DNA from: Streptococcus suis
Lineage (GTDB): Bacteria; Bacillota; Bacilli; Lactobacillales; Streptococcaceae
NCBI RefSeq assembly: GCF_002964045.1
Contig: NZ_POPB01000400.1
Coordinates: 1-49,071 of the forward strand
Reading direction: 5' to 3'
Length of the DNA stretch: 49,071 nt
The translations under genes were made by a program, and so were the position numbers. Positions 8,324 to 16,936 of the stretch are shown here, one piece after another; position 1 is the stretch's first letter, and the number at the start of each line of letters is the position of its first letter. Under the pieces are notes generated by a model. It was not told the DNA's origin. It searched no databases and was given only the letters and a program-made list of their open reading frames with translations.

Positions 8324-8935
8324 ATGCATTTACAGGATTGGCTATCAGATTTTCAATTTGGAGAACACCAATTGGTAGGTCCATTTTTTTATGCGACTCC
8401 TGTGGCGCTCCGATTTGAGATTGGTCCTGCGGATGAGGCTGAGCAGCTACCTAGAAAAGTGTATCTGGATAGGGCTTATGCGCGTGCGGTTGAGCTTTTG
8501 GAGCTGGCTAGTTCAGGATACGACTATGTGGTTCTTTCACTGCTTCGCCAGGAAGATAGGGACATCGACTCTTACCTTTGGCATTTTACATCGAAATTTA
8601 ACTTTAACAAGTGTCCTGAGCCTGAGCTGATAGAAGTGGAGGACTGGGCAGGTGATGTGCTGGTCTATGAACGCTATCTTTTTCCGGTCGCTGACCAAGA
8701 TTTGAAAGCTTTGTTGAGGGAGATTGTGAGGGCTGCCCATGGTGGTTTTTACTACCTTTCTGCTTCTCTTATCTTTCTATCTAGCAAGGAAAAGGTTCTG
8801 TATCATTGCTATGACGATAGGGGAGTAGATATCGCTTTGGTGGATGATGACAAGCGTCGCCAGCTCTTTAAAGATTGCCATGACCTGCTTTTTGACTACG
8901 ATATGGAGGAGATGGAGAGGAGGATGGAGAGATAG
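8324..8935 (+). CDS. DUF3885 domain-containing protein
   Basis: 203 residues. The open frame begins further upstream, but the -10 box lies at 8290-8295 and GAAGGAG sits just before the ATG at 8324, which fixes the start. Soluble and acidic. It shows the DUF3885 pattern: an ALRFEIG segment near residue 26 and the C-terminal YHCYDDRGVDIA block. DUF3885 proteins are often found as lone genes and in toxin-immunity neighbourhoods, but their function is not known. The next gene (helicase) starts 57 bases later with its own promoter signal, so membership of the defence island is uncertain. Confidence 0.8.
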   Translation: MHLQDWLSDFQFGEHQLVGPFFYATPVALRFEIGPADEAEQLPRKVYLDRAYARAVELLELASSGYDYVVLSLLRQEDRDIDSYLWHFTSKFNFNKCPEPELIEVEDWAGDVLVYERYLFPVADQDLKALLREIVRAAHGGFYYLSASLIFLSSKEKVLYHCYDDRGVDIALVDDDKRRQLFKDCHDLLFDYDMEEMERRMER

Positions 8936-8952
8936 AAATCCTTGTCTAAAGA

Positions 8953-8961
8953 TGGTATACT
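8953..8961 (+). promoter_or_regulatory. Extended -10 promoter of the helicase gene
   Basis: TGG plus TATACT (8956-8961), an extended -10 element without a clear -35, about 32 bases before the ATG at 8993. This is the likely start of the defence-island transcript. Confidence 0.5.
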
Positions 8962-8992
8962 ACATCTGGAATCAATATTTGAAGGAGATTTT

Positions 8993-11900
8993 ATGGAAAT
9001 TGATAACCGACTGGTGCTCCTAGGGGATCAGTTAAAAGAACATTTAGGAAAAGGCAGTAAAGTTAAGATGGCTGCAGCAACTTTTTCCATGTTTGCTTAT
9101 CAGTCTTTAAAAGAAGAGCTCGAGCAAATTGAAGAGCTGCAATTTATTTTTACAAGTCCAACCTTCACGACCAACGAAGTCGCCAAAGAATACCGTGAAT
9201 ATACTATACCCAAGAAACAGCGAGAATCATCTATATTTGGAGCTGAGTACGAGCTCAAATTGATGAACGAGCTAACCCAAAAATCCCTGGCCAGAGAATG
9301 TGCCGACTGGGTGCGTCGAAAGGCTCAGTTTAAGTCAATCAATGTCCATGAAGAAATTGACAACGGCATTCGGATTGAAAACGGTCAAATCATCGCGGTT
9401 GACAAGCTGAAAAACTTTGACCGTAAGGAATTGGGCTATGAAAATTCACTTTTTAAGTCCAGTCGCAATCTCTACACAGAGCCACAAAGTTTGACCTATC
9501 TACGAAACTTTGAAGACTACTGGGAAAATGATGAATATTTCCGTGATGTGACCGAGGAAGTTTTAGAAAATCTGACCCTGGCCCATAAGGAACATTCGCC
9601 AGAGTTTCTCTACTATGTCATGCTTTATAATATCTTTAGTGAATTTTTAGAAGATGTCAATCAAGACCAACTGCCAAATGAACATGTTCAGTATAAGGAA
9701 ACCAAGATTTGGAATCTCTTGTATGATTTTCAAAAGGATGCGGTCAAGTCGCTGATTTCAAAATTGGAACGATACAACGGCTGTATCTTGGCGGATTCGG
9801 TCGGTCTAGGAAAAACCTTTACAGCTCTTGCTGTCATGACCTACTATGCCTATCGAGGCAAACGGATCTTGGTTCTTTGTCCCAAAAAGTTGGAGCACAA
9901 CTGGAATATGTACCGTCACGATTATGTCAACAATCCCATTTACGACCGCTATCTCCAGTATGACGTACTTTACCATACAGACCTCAGCCGTGACAAGGGA
10001 ACATCAAATGGCATTGATTTGGCACTTAATCGTTGGGATACCTATGATTTGGTGGTTATTGATGAATCACACAATTTTAGAAACGGTGGATCATCTGATG
10101 CCGATATTGAAGAAGGTCGTGAAAATCGCTATTCCCGCTTGATGAATCGGATTATCAAAAGCGGTGTACCGACAAAGGTTCTTATGTTGTCTGCTACACC
10201 TGTCAATAATCGCTTTAATGATTTGAAAAATCAAATTGCCCTAGCCTATGAGGGCGATGCGGCACAATTTGATGCCAAATTAGATACCAAATCCTCCATC
10301 AATGATATCTTCCGTATGGCACAGGCTGCTTATAATCAATGGGCAGAGCTACCAGCAGAATCACGGACGACAGCAGCTTTACTAGATAGACTTGATTTTG
10401 ATTTCTTCAAAGTCCTTGATAGCGTGACCATTGCACGAAGCCGTAAGCATATCCGACAATTTTATGATAGAAATGCGATTGGTGATTTTCCAGAACGACT
10501 GGCCCCTAAAAACTTCTATCCAGACTTGACGGTCAATCGAAGAGATATTACTTATGAACGGATTTATTCTCTATTGGATCAGCTACAACTGACCATTTAT
10601 CAGCCAAGTCTTTTCATTCATCCCTCAAAACGTTCCCGCTATGAAAAAGCGGAAGGGCAAGGTTTGACCCAGCTTGGACGGGAAACGGGTATTAAGAAAC
10701 TGATGATGATCAACCTCTTGAAACGTTTGGAAAGTTCTATTGAGGCCTTTCGCTATACCTTGATTGACGTGGTCAAGGCTTATGTAGACAAAACAATTCT
10801 GAGCATAGAAGAGTTTGAAGTTGCAGGTGGTGAGGGAAGTGTTCAGTTGCAAGAGTTGGCTGAAGATGATTTTGATGTCGAAGATAGCAACACGGATTTC
10901 TTTGTTGGAAAGAAATTCCCTATCAAGCTGGCTGATATGGACTACCTATCTTGGAAGAGGGATTTACAGGCTGACCAAACAGTGTTGAGAGAATTAGAAG
11001 ACCTGGTCAATTTAATCACCCCACAGGAAGATCAGAAATTACAGACCTTGTTTAACTTGATTGATGACAAATTGGCACAGCCAATCAATCCAGATAACAA
11101 GAAAGTGATTATCTTCTCAGCCTTTGCGACGACTACAGACTATCTTTATAAAAATATTAGCCATTATCTCTTGGATAAGTATGGACTTCATACAGCCCAG
11201 ATTTCAGGGACAAAAGGTTTTTCGACCACTTTACCACTTAAAAATAAAGACTTGAACACCCTTCTGACCTATTTCTCTCCGAGATCCAAGCAGAAGGACT
11301 TGCTTTATCCTGATGATCATCGAGAAATTGATGTCTTGATTGCGACAGATGTTATCTCAGAAGGTCAAAACCTGCAGGATGCTGATACCATGATTAACTA
11401 TGACATTCACTGGAATCCTGTCCGTATTGTCCAGCGCTTTGGACGGGTAGATCGTATCGGTAGTCAGAACAAATACATCCAGCTGGTCAATTTTTGGCCC
11501 AACATTGCTTTGGACACCTATATCGATCTCAAGGCGCGTGTGGAATCCAGAATGAAAATCTCAGTTCTGACTTCAACGGCTGATGACAATGTCTTGACCA
11601 ACGAGGAAATCGAGGACAATAATTATCGGAAGAAACAGCTCGAACGCCTCCAGACAGAGGTCGTTGATTTGGAAGATATGAATGAGGGGATTTCCATTAT
11701 GGATCTAGGTTTGGAAGACTACCGTATGGACCTGCTCAGCTATTTAGCCAAACACCCAGAGTTAGAAGCTATGCCTAAAGGTCTTCAAGCAGTGGTGCAG
11801 GCAGGGCAAGGTCAACCAGCTGGAGCCATCTTCCTCTTGAAGAATATTGCCCACCAGACCCATCTCAGTAAGAAAAATCGTCTTCATCCCTACTATCTGG

Positions 11901-12229
11901 TCTATATCAGTGACCAGGGAGAAACGGTCTACTCCATTGCAGATACCAAGGCATTGCTGGAGCACCTACGCATGATTACCAAGGGCAAAAATCAGCCTGA
12001 GAAAGATTTGGTGGCAACCTACAATCGTGCCACTGATGATGGTGCCAAAATGGAGCATTACTCCGACCTCTTGCAAAGAAGTCTTGAAAATCTCGTGGAG
12101 AGTGATGAGGAGACCTTCAATGAGTCCCTCTTCACGTCAGATACCATTGACTTTATGGATAGCGGGGTGGACGGAAGTGATGATTTTGAACTAATGGCCT
12201 TCTTTGCCGTTTTGAAAGGAGAAGACTAA
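8993..12229 (+). CDS. SNF2-type helicase of the defence island
   Basis: 1078 residues; the ATG at 8993 is preceded by GAAGGAG (8981-8987), better than the TTG at 8942. N-terminal region about 1-150 resembles the PLD-like nuclease fold found at the front of related helicases, but I see no clear HKD motif. Helicase core: Walker A SVGLGKTF near 270, DESH box in VVIDESHNF near 355, SATPVNN near 399, and the second RecA domain ending in ATDVISEGQNLQ and QRFGRVDRIG near 813. The QxxGRxxR motif and the separated second lobe are SNF2-like. The C-terminal 200 residues are unassigned. Followed after one base by the DUF4391 gene, so the two are translationally linked. Probably an ATP-driven DNA translocase in antiphage defence (inference). 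Confidence 0.85.
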   Translation: MEIDNRLVLLGDQLKEHLGKGSKVKMAAATFSMFAYQSLKEELEQIEELQFIFTSPTFTTNEVAKEYREYTIPKKQRESSIFGAEYELKLMNELTQKSLARECADWVRRKAQFKSINVHEEIDNGIRIENGQIIAVDKLKNFDRKELGYENSLFKSSRNLYTEPQSLTYLRNFEDYWENDEYFRDVTEEVLENLTLAHKEHSPEFLYYVMLYNIFSEFLEDVNQDQLPNEHVQYKETKIWNLLYDFQKDAVKSLISKLERYNGCILADSVGLGKTFTALAVMTYYAYRGKRILVLCPKKLEHNWNMYRHDYVNNPIYDRYLQYDVLYHTDLSRDKGTSNGIDLALNRWDTYDLVVIDESHNFRNGGSSDADIEEGRENRYSRLMNRIIKSGVPTKVLMLSATPVNNRFNDLKNQIALAYEGDAAQFDAKLDTKSSINDIFRMAQAAYNQWAELPAESRTTAALLDRLDFDFFKVLDSVTIARSRKHIRQFYDRNAIGDFPERLAPKNFYPDLTVNRRDITYERIYSLLDQLQLTIYQPSLFIHPSKRSRYEKAEGQGLTQLGRETGIKKLMMINLLKRLESSIEAFRYTLIDVVKAYVDKTILSIEEFEVAGGEGSVQLQELAEDDFDVEDSNTDFFVGKKFPIKLADMDYLSWKRDLQADQTVLRELEDLVNLITPQEDQKLQTLFNLIDDKLAQPINPDNKKVIIFSAFATTTDYLYKNISHYLLDKYGLHTAQISGTKGFSTTLPLKNKDLNTLLTYFSPRSKQKDLLYPDDHREIDVLIATDVISEGQNLQDADTMINYDIHWNPVRIVQRFGRVDRIGSQNKYIQLVNFWPNIALDTYIDLKARVESRMKISVLTSTADDNVLTNEEIEDNNYRKKQLERLQTEVVDLEDMNEGISIMDLGLEDYRMDLLSYLAKHPELEAMPKGLQAVVQAGQGQPAGAIFLLKNIAHQTHLSKKNRLHPYYLVYISDQGETVYSIADTKALLEHLRMITKGKNQPEKDLVATYNRATDDGAKMEHYSDLLQRSLENLVESDEETFNESLFTSDTIDFMDSGVDGSDDFELMAFFAVLKGED

Positions 12230-12230
12230 G

Positions 12231-12908
12231 ATGCCATTTTTACCATCTACTCTAATTCCAAGACCCAAAGTCCTCTACAAGCCTTATCAAAAAGGCAACA
12301 AGGACTTTCTAGATAATTTTGGCTTGTCTACAGCTGATAAGCAGCTCCTACGGCAACAAATCGGCCAGATTACCGCTACCCATCAACTAGATGCCAAGAC
12401 CCTCCCCATTCCAGCAGGCAAGACCATTCAGCAAATCATCGTCCTTCGGATTGACCTCTTGAGTCAGCAACTAGACCCGCACTTACTAGCAGAGCTGGAC
12501 ACTTATCTGGGATTTTACACTCTCTTTCATCTGGTATTTCCAGATGGGACTAGCCAGTATTTGATTTATTTTAAAGAAAAGCTGGCGCAATCGAGAGAGG
12601 GACGGAATTTTAAGATTGTTCGTCACTTTCAAACAGATAAACCTCTGGCATTGACCTACCAAGAAAGGGATTTGGATCAGTTTTATGAAAACTTGGTCAA
12701 ACAAGCGGGGGAAGAAGAACTGGTCGGGGGCGGAGCTTCTATCAAAGACCAGATTGAGCAGACGGAGCGCCTAGCAGCAATGGAAAAGCAAGCAGCCCAG
12801 CTCAAGAAAAAGATGTTTGCCGAAAAAGCCATGCGCAAACAAATGGAACTTCGAAAGGCCTACAAAGCCCTAGAAGAAGAAATTTTACAACTAAAAAATC
12901 CACAGTAA
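12231..12908 (+). CDS. DUF4391 domain-containing protein
   Basis: 225 residues, starting one base after the helicase stop. Residues about 25-160 fit DUF4391: the ATHQLDAKTLPIPAGKTIQ stretch, followed by predicted strands and a YLGFYTLFHLVF segment. Residues about 175-225 form a strongly charged coiled coil (repeated EK/AMEK/ELRKAYKALEEE heptads). DUF4391 proteins are known to me mainly beside SNF2/PLD helicases and DNA methyltransferases; the biochemical role is unknown. The coupling suggests a stable complex with the helicase. A small CCACAG/CTGTGG hairpin overlaps the stop codon but lacks a T tail. Confidence 0.75.
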   Translation: MPFLPSTLIPRPKVLYKPYQKGNKDFLDNFGLSTADKQLLRQQIGQITATHQLDAKTLPIPAGKTIQQIIVLRIDLLSQQLDPHLLAELDTYLGFYTLFHLVFPDGTSQYLIYFKEKLAQSREGRNFKIVRHFQTDKPLALTYQERDLDQFYENLVKQAGEEELVGGGASIKDQIEQTERLAAMEKQAAQLKKKMFAEKAMRKQMELRKAYKALEEEILQLKNPQ

Positions 12909-12923
12909 ATTCTGTGGAGAATA

Positions 12924-12932
12924 TGGTATAAT
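12924..12932 (+). promoter_or_regulatory. Promoter of the putative type I toxin mRNA
   Basis: TGG followed by TATAAT (12927-12932), an extended -10 placed just after the DUF4391 stop. The predicted start near 12939 gives the toxin mRNA a leader of about 80 bases. Confidence 0.55.
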
Positions 12933-12989
12933 AGAACAGTAGAAAAGTTCCAAAAGCGGGGTGGAAATCTATTTTGGGAGGTGGTGCCT

Positions 12990-13097
12990 ATGCAGTACCG
13001 AACTAGAAAGGTTTGCCGCAATGTCTGTCGCAGAGGCCCTCGGGCTGATGTTTCAGTTTGGCACGTTACTAATCGTGCTACTGACATTTATTTTTAA
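12990..13097 (+). other. Possible overlapping leader ORF of the toxin gene
   Basis: A 35-codon ORF (begins MQYRTRKVCR, ends ATDIYF) starts with ATG at 12990 behind a very strong GGGAGGTGG site (12976-12984). It overlaps the 30-codon toxin ORF in another frame. It is basic and Cys-containing with no known similarity. It could be a leader whose translation couples to, or blocks, toxin translation; or the strong site may once have served the toxin directly. Confidence 0.35.
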
Positions 13098-13113
13098 CAA
13101 TCGTAAAAAATAA
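13021..13113 (+). CDS. Putative Hol-Tox family type I toxin peptide
   Basis: A 30-residue ORF, MSVAEALGLM to FNNRKK. The pattern is a short polar start (MSVAEAL), one hydrophobic segment (about residues 8-25) and a basic C-terminal tail. It fits the putative holin-like toxin family (Pfam Hol_Tox), small membrane peptides of Firmicutes type I toxin-antitoxin systems such as TxpA. RBS AGAAAGG at 13005-13011. The 3' side has several strong hairpins, and an antisense transcript with its own promoter and terminator converges on it. Too short for usual gene callers. It sits between DUF4391 and mod in the restriction island. Family assignment is from the pattern alone. Confidence 0.7.
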   Translation: MSVAEALGLMFQFGTLLIVLLTFIFNNRKK

Positions 13114-13322
13114 AAGACAGTCAACCGCTACGAAACTTTGACCGAGTGAACTAGCAGGTTGACTGTAATCTTCATTCGTCCCGTCTTTAAAATGCTCAAA
13201 CAGTCTAGGAGACTGTTTGAGGTCGTTTCCTAAAAAACGGAAGGAAACAAATACGGCGGATTGAGTTGACGCTCAATCCCTTTTTCAAAACCATTATACC
13301 ACAAACTAAAATCGTTTGACAA
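13105..13322 (-). ncRNA. Putative antisense antitoxin RNA of the Hol-Tox module
   Basis: On the minus strand there is a promoter with -35 TTGTCA (13317-13322), an 18-base spacer and -10 TATAAT (13293-13298). Transcription would start near 13286 and run leftward to a 10-bp hairpin (13157-13166 with 13117-13126) followed by a T-rich tail (CTTTTATTTTTT, about 13105-13116). The predicted RNA is about 170-180 nt and overlaps the whole 3' end of the toxin mRNA, the arrangement of txpA/RatA and bsrG/SR4. Sequence signals only; no expression data. Confidence 0.6.
13258..13285 (+). terminator. Terminator of the toxin mRNA
   Basis: GGATTGAG (13258-13265) pairs with CTCAATCC (13272-13279), followed by C and five T. 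Other hairpins precede it: CAAACAGTCT/AGACTGTTTG at about 13198-13220 and GTTTCCT/AGGAAAC at about 13225-13248. The antisense RNA would start directly at this terminator. Confidence 0.75.
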
Positions 13323-13376
13323 TTTTTTATCTACATCATCAAAAAAGGCTTGACAGCCTAAGAAAAGGAGATTACC

Positions 13377-15421
13377 ATGAGCACAGCACAGCACAGCACA
13401 GCACAGCACAGCACAGCACAGCACAGCACAGCACAGCACAGCACAGCACAGCACAGCAAAAGCTTGGAGAATACACTCAAGTTGAAAAGCTAGACCTGAC
13501 TTCAAAAGATATTTTATCAGACAATATTGCAAAGATTGGTCAGCTTTTTCCTGAGGTTCTAACAGAAAGTAGCGATGAAAATGGCAGGTTACGTCCGGCT
13601 ATTGACTTTGACAAGCTACGCCAATTCCTTTCACGAGAGATTGTTGAAGGGCGAGAGTCCTATGAGTTTACCTGGGTCGGCAAACGCGGAGCGATTGCGG
13701 AGGCAGGTAAACCGACCACCCAGACCCTCCGACCAGATCTTGAGGAAAGTGTTGATTTTGACAAGTCTGAAAATGTCTTTATAACAGGGGACAACCTTGA
13801 AGTCCTCAAGGTCTTGCAGGAGTCTTATCTGGGTAAGATTGATATGATTTACATTGACCCACCTTACAATACAGGCAAGGATTTTGTCTATTCGGATAAA
13901 TTCCAGATGAGTGAGGAAGAACTGGCAGATGAAATGGATCTGCGAGATGAGGACGGTTTGCAACGGGTGGGCTTGACCAAGAATGAAAAATCCTCCGCCC
14001 GCTATCACTCCGATTGGCTCAATATGATGTACCCCCGCCTAGTCCTTGCCCGCAACCTCCTCAAAGACAGTGGCGTTATCTTTATCTCCATTGACGACAA
14101 CGAGCAAGCCAACCTCAAAGCCATCTGTGATGAGATATTTGGGGAGGAGAATATTTGTGGACAAATTTTTAATGTTAATAATTTAAAAGGTCGGTCGGAT
14201 GATAGTTTTTTCGCAACTGCTGGTGAGTATCTGCTCTGTTACTCAAAAGATTCGGAACGAACTCAACTTTTAGGTTTTCAACCTACAGAAGATTACTTAG
14301 CGGAATTTAAATTTAACGATTCAATTAGTAGATACAAGGAAGTTGGACTACAAAAAACAGGGAAAAATGGTTCACGTAAAGATAGACCCAATATGTACTA
14401 CCCAATTTATTATTCGGAATCAGAATTTAAATTTTCTTTGTATATGTTTCCGGGAGCTATAGAGATATTACCAACAAAAATCAATGGAGAAGATGGACGT
14501 TGGAGATGGGGTAAGGATACGTTTTTAGAAAAATGTGATACTGAATTGGTTGCAAAATGTGTTAATGGAATCTGGCGAGTATATGTTAAGATGCGAGATA
14601 TAGTCGATGGTGAGCAACGTACAGTGAAAGCAAAAACATTTTGGCAAGATGTGAAATATGACACCTCTGCAGGTAGCAGGAGAACAAAAGAATTATTTAA
14701 CGTTACATCGTTGTTTGATAATCCAAAACCAGTAGGTCTTATTCAAGATATTTTGACAATTTCAGTTCAAACAAACGGACTTGTCCTCGACTTCTTCGCT
14801 GGTTCTGCAACCACCGCTGATGCGGTTATGCAGCTGAATGCTGAAGACGGTGGTAATCGTAAGTATATTCTCTGTACGCTGGATGAGCAGGTGGCGGACA
14901 AGTCAGCTGCCAAGGTGGCTGGCTACGAAACCATTGACCAAATTTCTCGTGAGCGGATCCGTCGGGCAGCCAAAAAGATTCAGGAAGAACATCCTGAAAC
15001 CGTCGGCAAGCAAGATTTTGGATTTAGGGCTTATAAGCTAGACAGTTCAAACTTCAAGGAAGTCAGCCAAACACCAGACAGCTTTAGCCAAGAAAGCCTA
15101 TTTGACAGTGTTTCAAATATCAAAGACGGTCGTACAGACCTTGACCTCCTCTTCCAAATTATGCTGACCTGGGGGATGGAGCTATCCCTTCCAATCGCTA
15201 AAACTCAAATTGACGGTACAGACATTTACAATGTGGCAGACGGTGCCTTGATAGCCTGCTTCGCCGATGAGATTTCAGAAAGTGTCCTCCGCCAAATCGC
15301 CAAAGAAGAACCCCTCCGTGCGGTCTTCAAGGATGAATCCTTCGCCAACTCCGCAGCCAAAATCAACCTGGGGCAAATCTTCAAAGAGGAAGCACCAAAT
15401 ACCAAAGTAAAGGTGGTGTAG
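13377..15421 (+). CDS. mod: Type III restriction-modification methyltransferase (Mod), phase-variable, OFF here
   Basis: Beta-class N6-adenine methyltransferase, about 680 residues. AAGGAG (13365-13370) lies 6 bases before the ATG at 13377. The next codons run into the GCACA tract. With 15 full units the ATG frame reads MSTAQH repeats and then stops at a TAG about 40 bases past the tract. The methyltransferase frame (open from a TTG at 13316, no RBS) is offset by one base, so this copy is OFF; 14 or 17 units would be in frame. Downstream motifs are intact: DPPYNTG (13856 on, motif IV), then a variable target-recognition region, then DFFAGSATTADAV (14789 on, motif I). That order marks the beta class. 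It methylates adenines at an asymmetric site and is needed by Res for recognition. Comparable phase-variable mod genes are known in S. suis (ModS). Confidence 0.9.
13380..13458 (+). repeat. Pentanucleotide phase-variation tract, 15 full GCACA units
   Basis: A perfect tandem repeat: 15 full GCACA units at 13381-13455, a partial unit to 13458 and a leading A at 13380. It begins immediately after the ATG of mod. All three frames through the tract are open and encode the same cyclic pentapeptide STAQH, so only the exit frame changes. Each unit gained or lost shifts the frame by two, giving one ON and two OFF states. Confidence 0.97.
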
Positions 15422-15422
15422 G

Positions 15423-16787
15423 GTGATGGGCTCTATTGAATTGATTCGTTATTCGGATATTTTGAAAGAAGCATTTTTTGATTTGTTTTATTATAAACTT
15501 TATTCTGATGGATATGTTCCAATTGATAATACAATAAATATTGATAAGACAAGTCTGATAAATAATAAGTTGGTTGATTCTAAAATTAAATCGATTTTGA
15601 AAAAATCCCAAAATGAACTAAACAATCTTGATGATATAGAGTTTACTCAATTATTAAAAAAGATAATAGATGATACAGAAAAATTAAACGGTGAAAGTCA
15701 GTTAGCTTTAGTTAAAGTCTTCCAATTGGTTAAGGGTAAAAAATTTGTTGAATTTCTAAAAATCTTATTAGTTGATTTACGTACTGAATTTGGGCGTTTG
15801 TTTTCGATTAAGAATAGCATTGATAATGAAAGTCCACTAAATTGGAAATTTGAGGATTTTCAGTTTGATTATAAAAATGGGTACCTCCAAAGAAGTAATG
15901 TTCAATTAAACTTTATTAATAATTTCGATGATTTTATTGCTGCATTAAAGAAAATTAAGCCAAGTGAAAATTCATCAAATAATTTTAATAATAGTGAATG
16001 GATTGAAAAAGTTTTTTATGGTAAAAAATTATTTTACAGGGGACATTCAAACGTTAATTATTTATTAAAACCAGGTGTAGCGAGAAATATTAATCTACAT
16101 AAAAATGAACATCATCTATATGAACAAACGATTTTGAGAAATCCTGATTATTTCAAAGATGATAAATACCATATTGATAAATTAAAAACAATGCAACATT
16201 ATGGAGTTCCAACTAGACTTTTAGATATTACTTCCAATCCTTTAATTGCATTATATTTTTCAGTTTGTGATTCAAATAATGTGGACGGCGAAGTCATTGT
16301 ATTTGATGTTAATGAAAGTGATATCAAATATACAGAAAGCGATTCAATTTCTATCTTAGCAAGTATGGCACTTTTGGATTATACAACAAAAACTTATTTA
16401 TATATTGGTAGTTTTAATAATAAACAATTTTCCAAATCTTCAGCAGTTAACAAACTTGTAAGTAAAATTAGATTAGAAAAGCCGAGTTTTCAAAATTCAG
16501 TTGTTCCGAGTATTTTTGAAGAAAATTATTTTGTATTAGTTAAAAAAGATAACAGACGGATTCAAAAGCAAGATGGAGCCTTTATATGCTGTTCTTGTAA
16601 TCCTTATACAGCTAAAAGTTTAAATCAATATAGGTTTAGTATACATAATAAAAGGCAGATACTTATAATTTCACAACATGCAAAGGAAGATATACTGAGT
16701 CAACTTGAATTATTTGATATCCATCGTGGTTCCATATATCCAGAGATAGATAAGGTATCTGAATATTTAGTGAAAAAATATAGCTAA
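15423..16787 (+). CDS. FRG domain-containing protein, AT-rich insertion between mod and res
   Basis: About 453 residues. Starts by GTG 15423 or ATG 15426, 1-4 bases after the mod stop. The C-terminal half carries an FRG domain: LFYRGHSNVNYLLKPGVAR near residues 202-220 and MQHYGVPTRLLDITSNPLIALYFSV near 257-281. FRG domains have a conserved FRG/YRG core and recur in defence genes, but their biochemistry is unsettled. The N-terminal half is Asn/Lys/Ile-rich and shows no known domain. Base composition is far more AT-rich than mod and res on either side, and codon use differs, which suggests later acquisition. No membrane segment. Possibly an extra effector or a specificity partner of the type III system (inference). 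Confidence 0.82.
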   Translation: MMGSIELIRYSDILKEAFFDLFYYKLYSDGYVPIDNTINIDKTSLINNKLVDSKIKSILKKSQNELNNLDDIEFTQLLKKIIDDTEKLNGESQLALVKVFQLVKGKKFVEFLKILLVDLRTEFGRLFSIKNSIDNESPLNWKFEDFQFDYKNGYLQRSNVQLNFINNFDDFIAALKKIKPSENSSNNFNNSEWIEKVFYGKKLFYRGHSNVNYLLKPGVARNINLHKNEHHLYEQTILRNPDYFKDDKYHIDKLKTMQHYGVPTRLLDITSNPLIALYFSVCDSNNVDGEVIVFDVNESDIKYTESDSISILASMALLDYTTKTYLYIGSFNNKQFSKSSAVNKLVSKIRLEKPSFQNSVVPSIFEENYFVLVKKDNRRIQKQDGAFICCSCNPYTAKSLNQYRFSIHNKRQILIISQHAKEDILSQLELFDIHRGSIYPEIDKVSEYLVKKYS

Positions 16788-16803
16788 CAATGTGAATTGA
16801 AAT

Positions 16804-16936
16804 AGAAAGGAATGTTCAGATTTAACTGAACACGGGCTAGGGACTTGGACAAAAAGATCATTTTTACTTGGAGTAAACTCCAATTTAATAATGCCTATTT
16901 TGTCTGTGTCCCTTAGACGCCCTTAGTATCTTAATT
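16804..16936 (+). repeat. Structured dispersed repeat, copy A, abutting the res start
   Basis: Begins with GAAAGGAATGTTCA, includes hairpin GTTCAG/CTGAAC (16814-16831), then a long imperfect palindrome. The 5' arm CGGGCTAGGGACTTGGACAAAA (16833 on) is opposed by a 3' arm ending TTTTGTCTGTGTCCC...GCCC (to about 16922). An inner hairpin TTGGAGT/ACTCCAA lies at 16868-16883. The element ends in CCCTTAGTATCTTAATT directly at the res ATG (16937). No Shine-Dalgarno lies next to that ATG. Related copies are at 32224 and 32404 and, degraded, at 41481. Confidence 0.75.

Noticed and set aside
12899..12916. Terminator at the end of the DUF4391 gene
   Set aside because: The CCACAG/CTGTGG stem is short and has no T run after it; the toxin promoter follows directly.
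13316..13376. TTG start at 13316 for mod
   Set aside because: It is in the methyltransferase frame but lacks a ribosome site, and the strong AAGGAG serves the ATG at 13377 in another frame.
13380..13458. Tandem array that could be taken for a CRISPR
   Set aside because: Five-base units without spacers; it is a simple-sequence phase-variation tract.
13230..13532. Minus-strand ORF of 100 codons with repeated CCAVL pattern
   Set aside because: It is the reverse reading of the GCACA tract; the Cys-rich repeats come from the DNA repeat, and no RBS is present.
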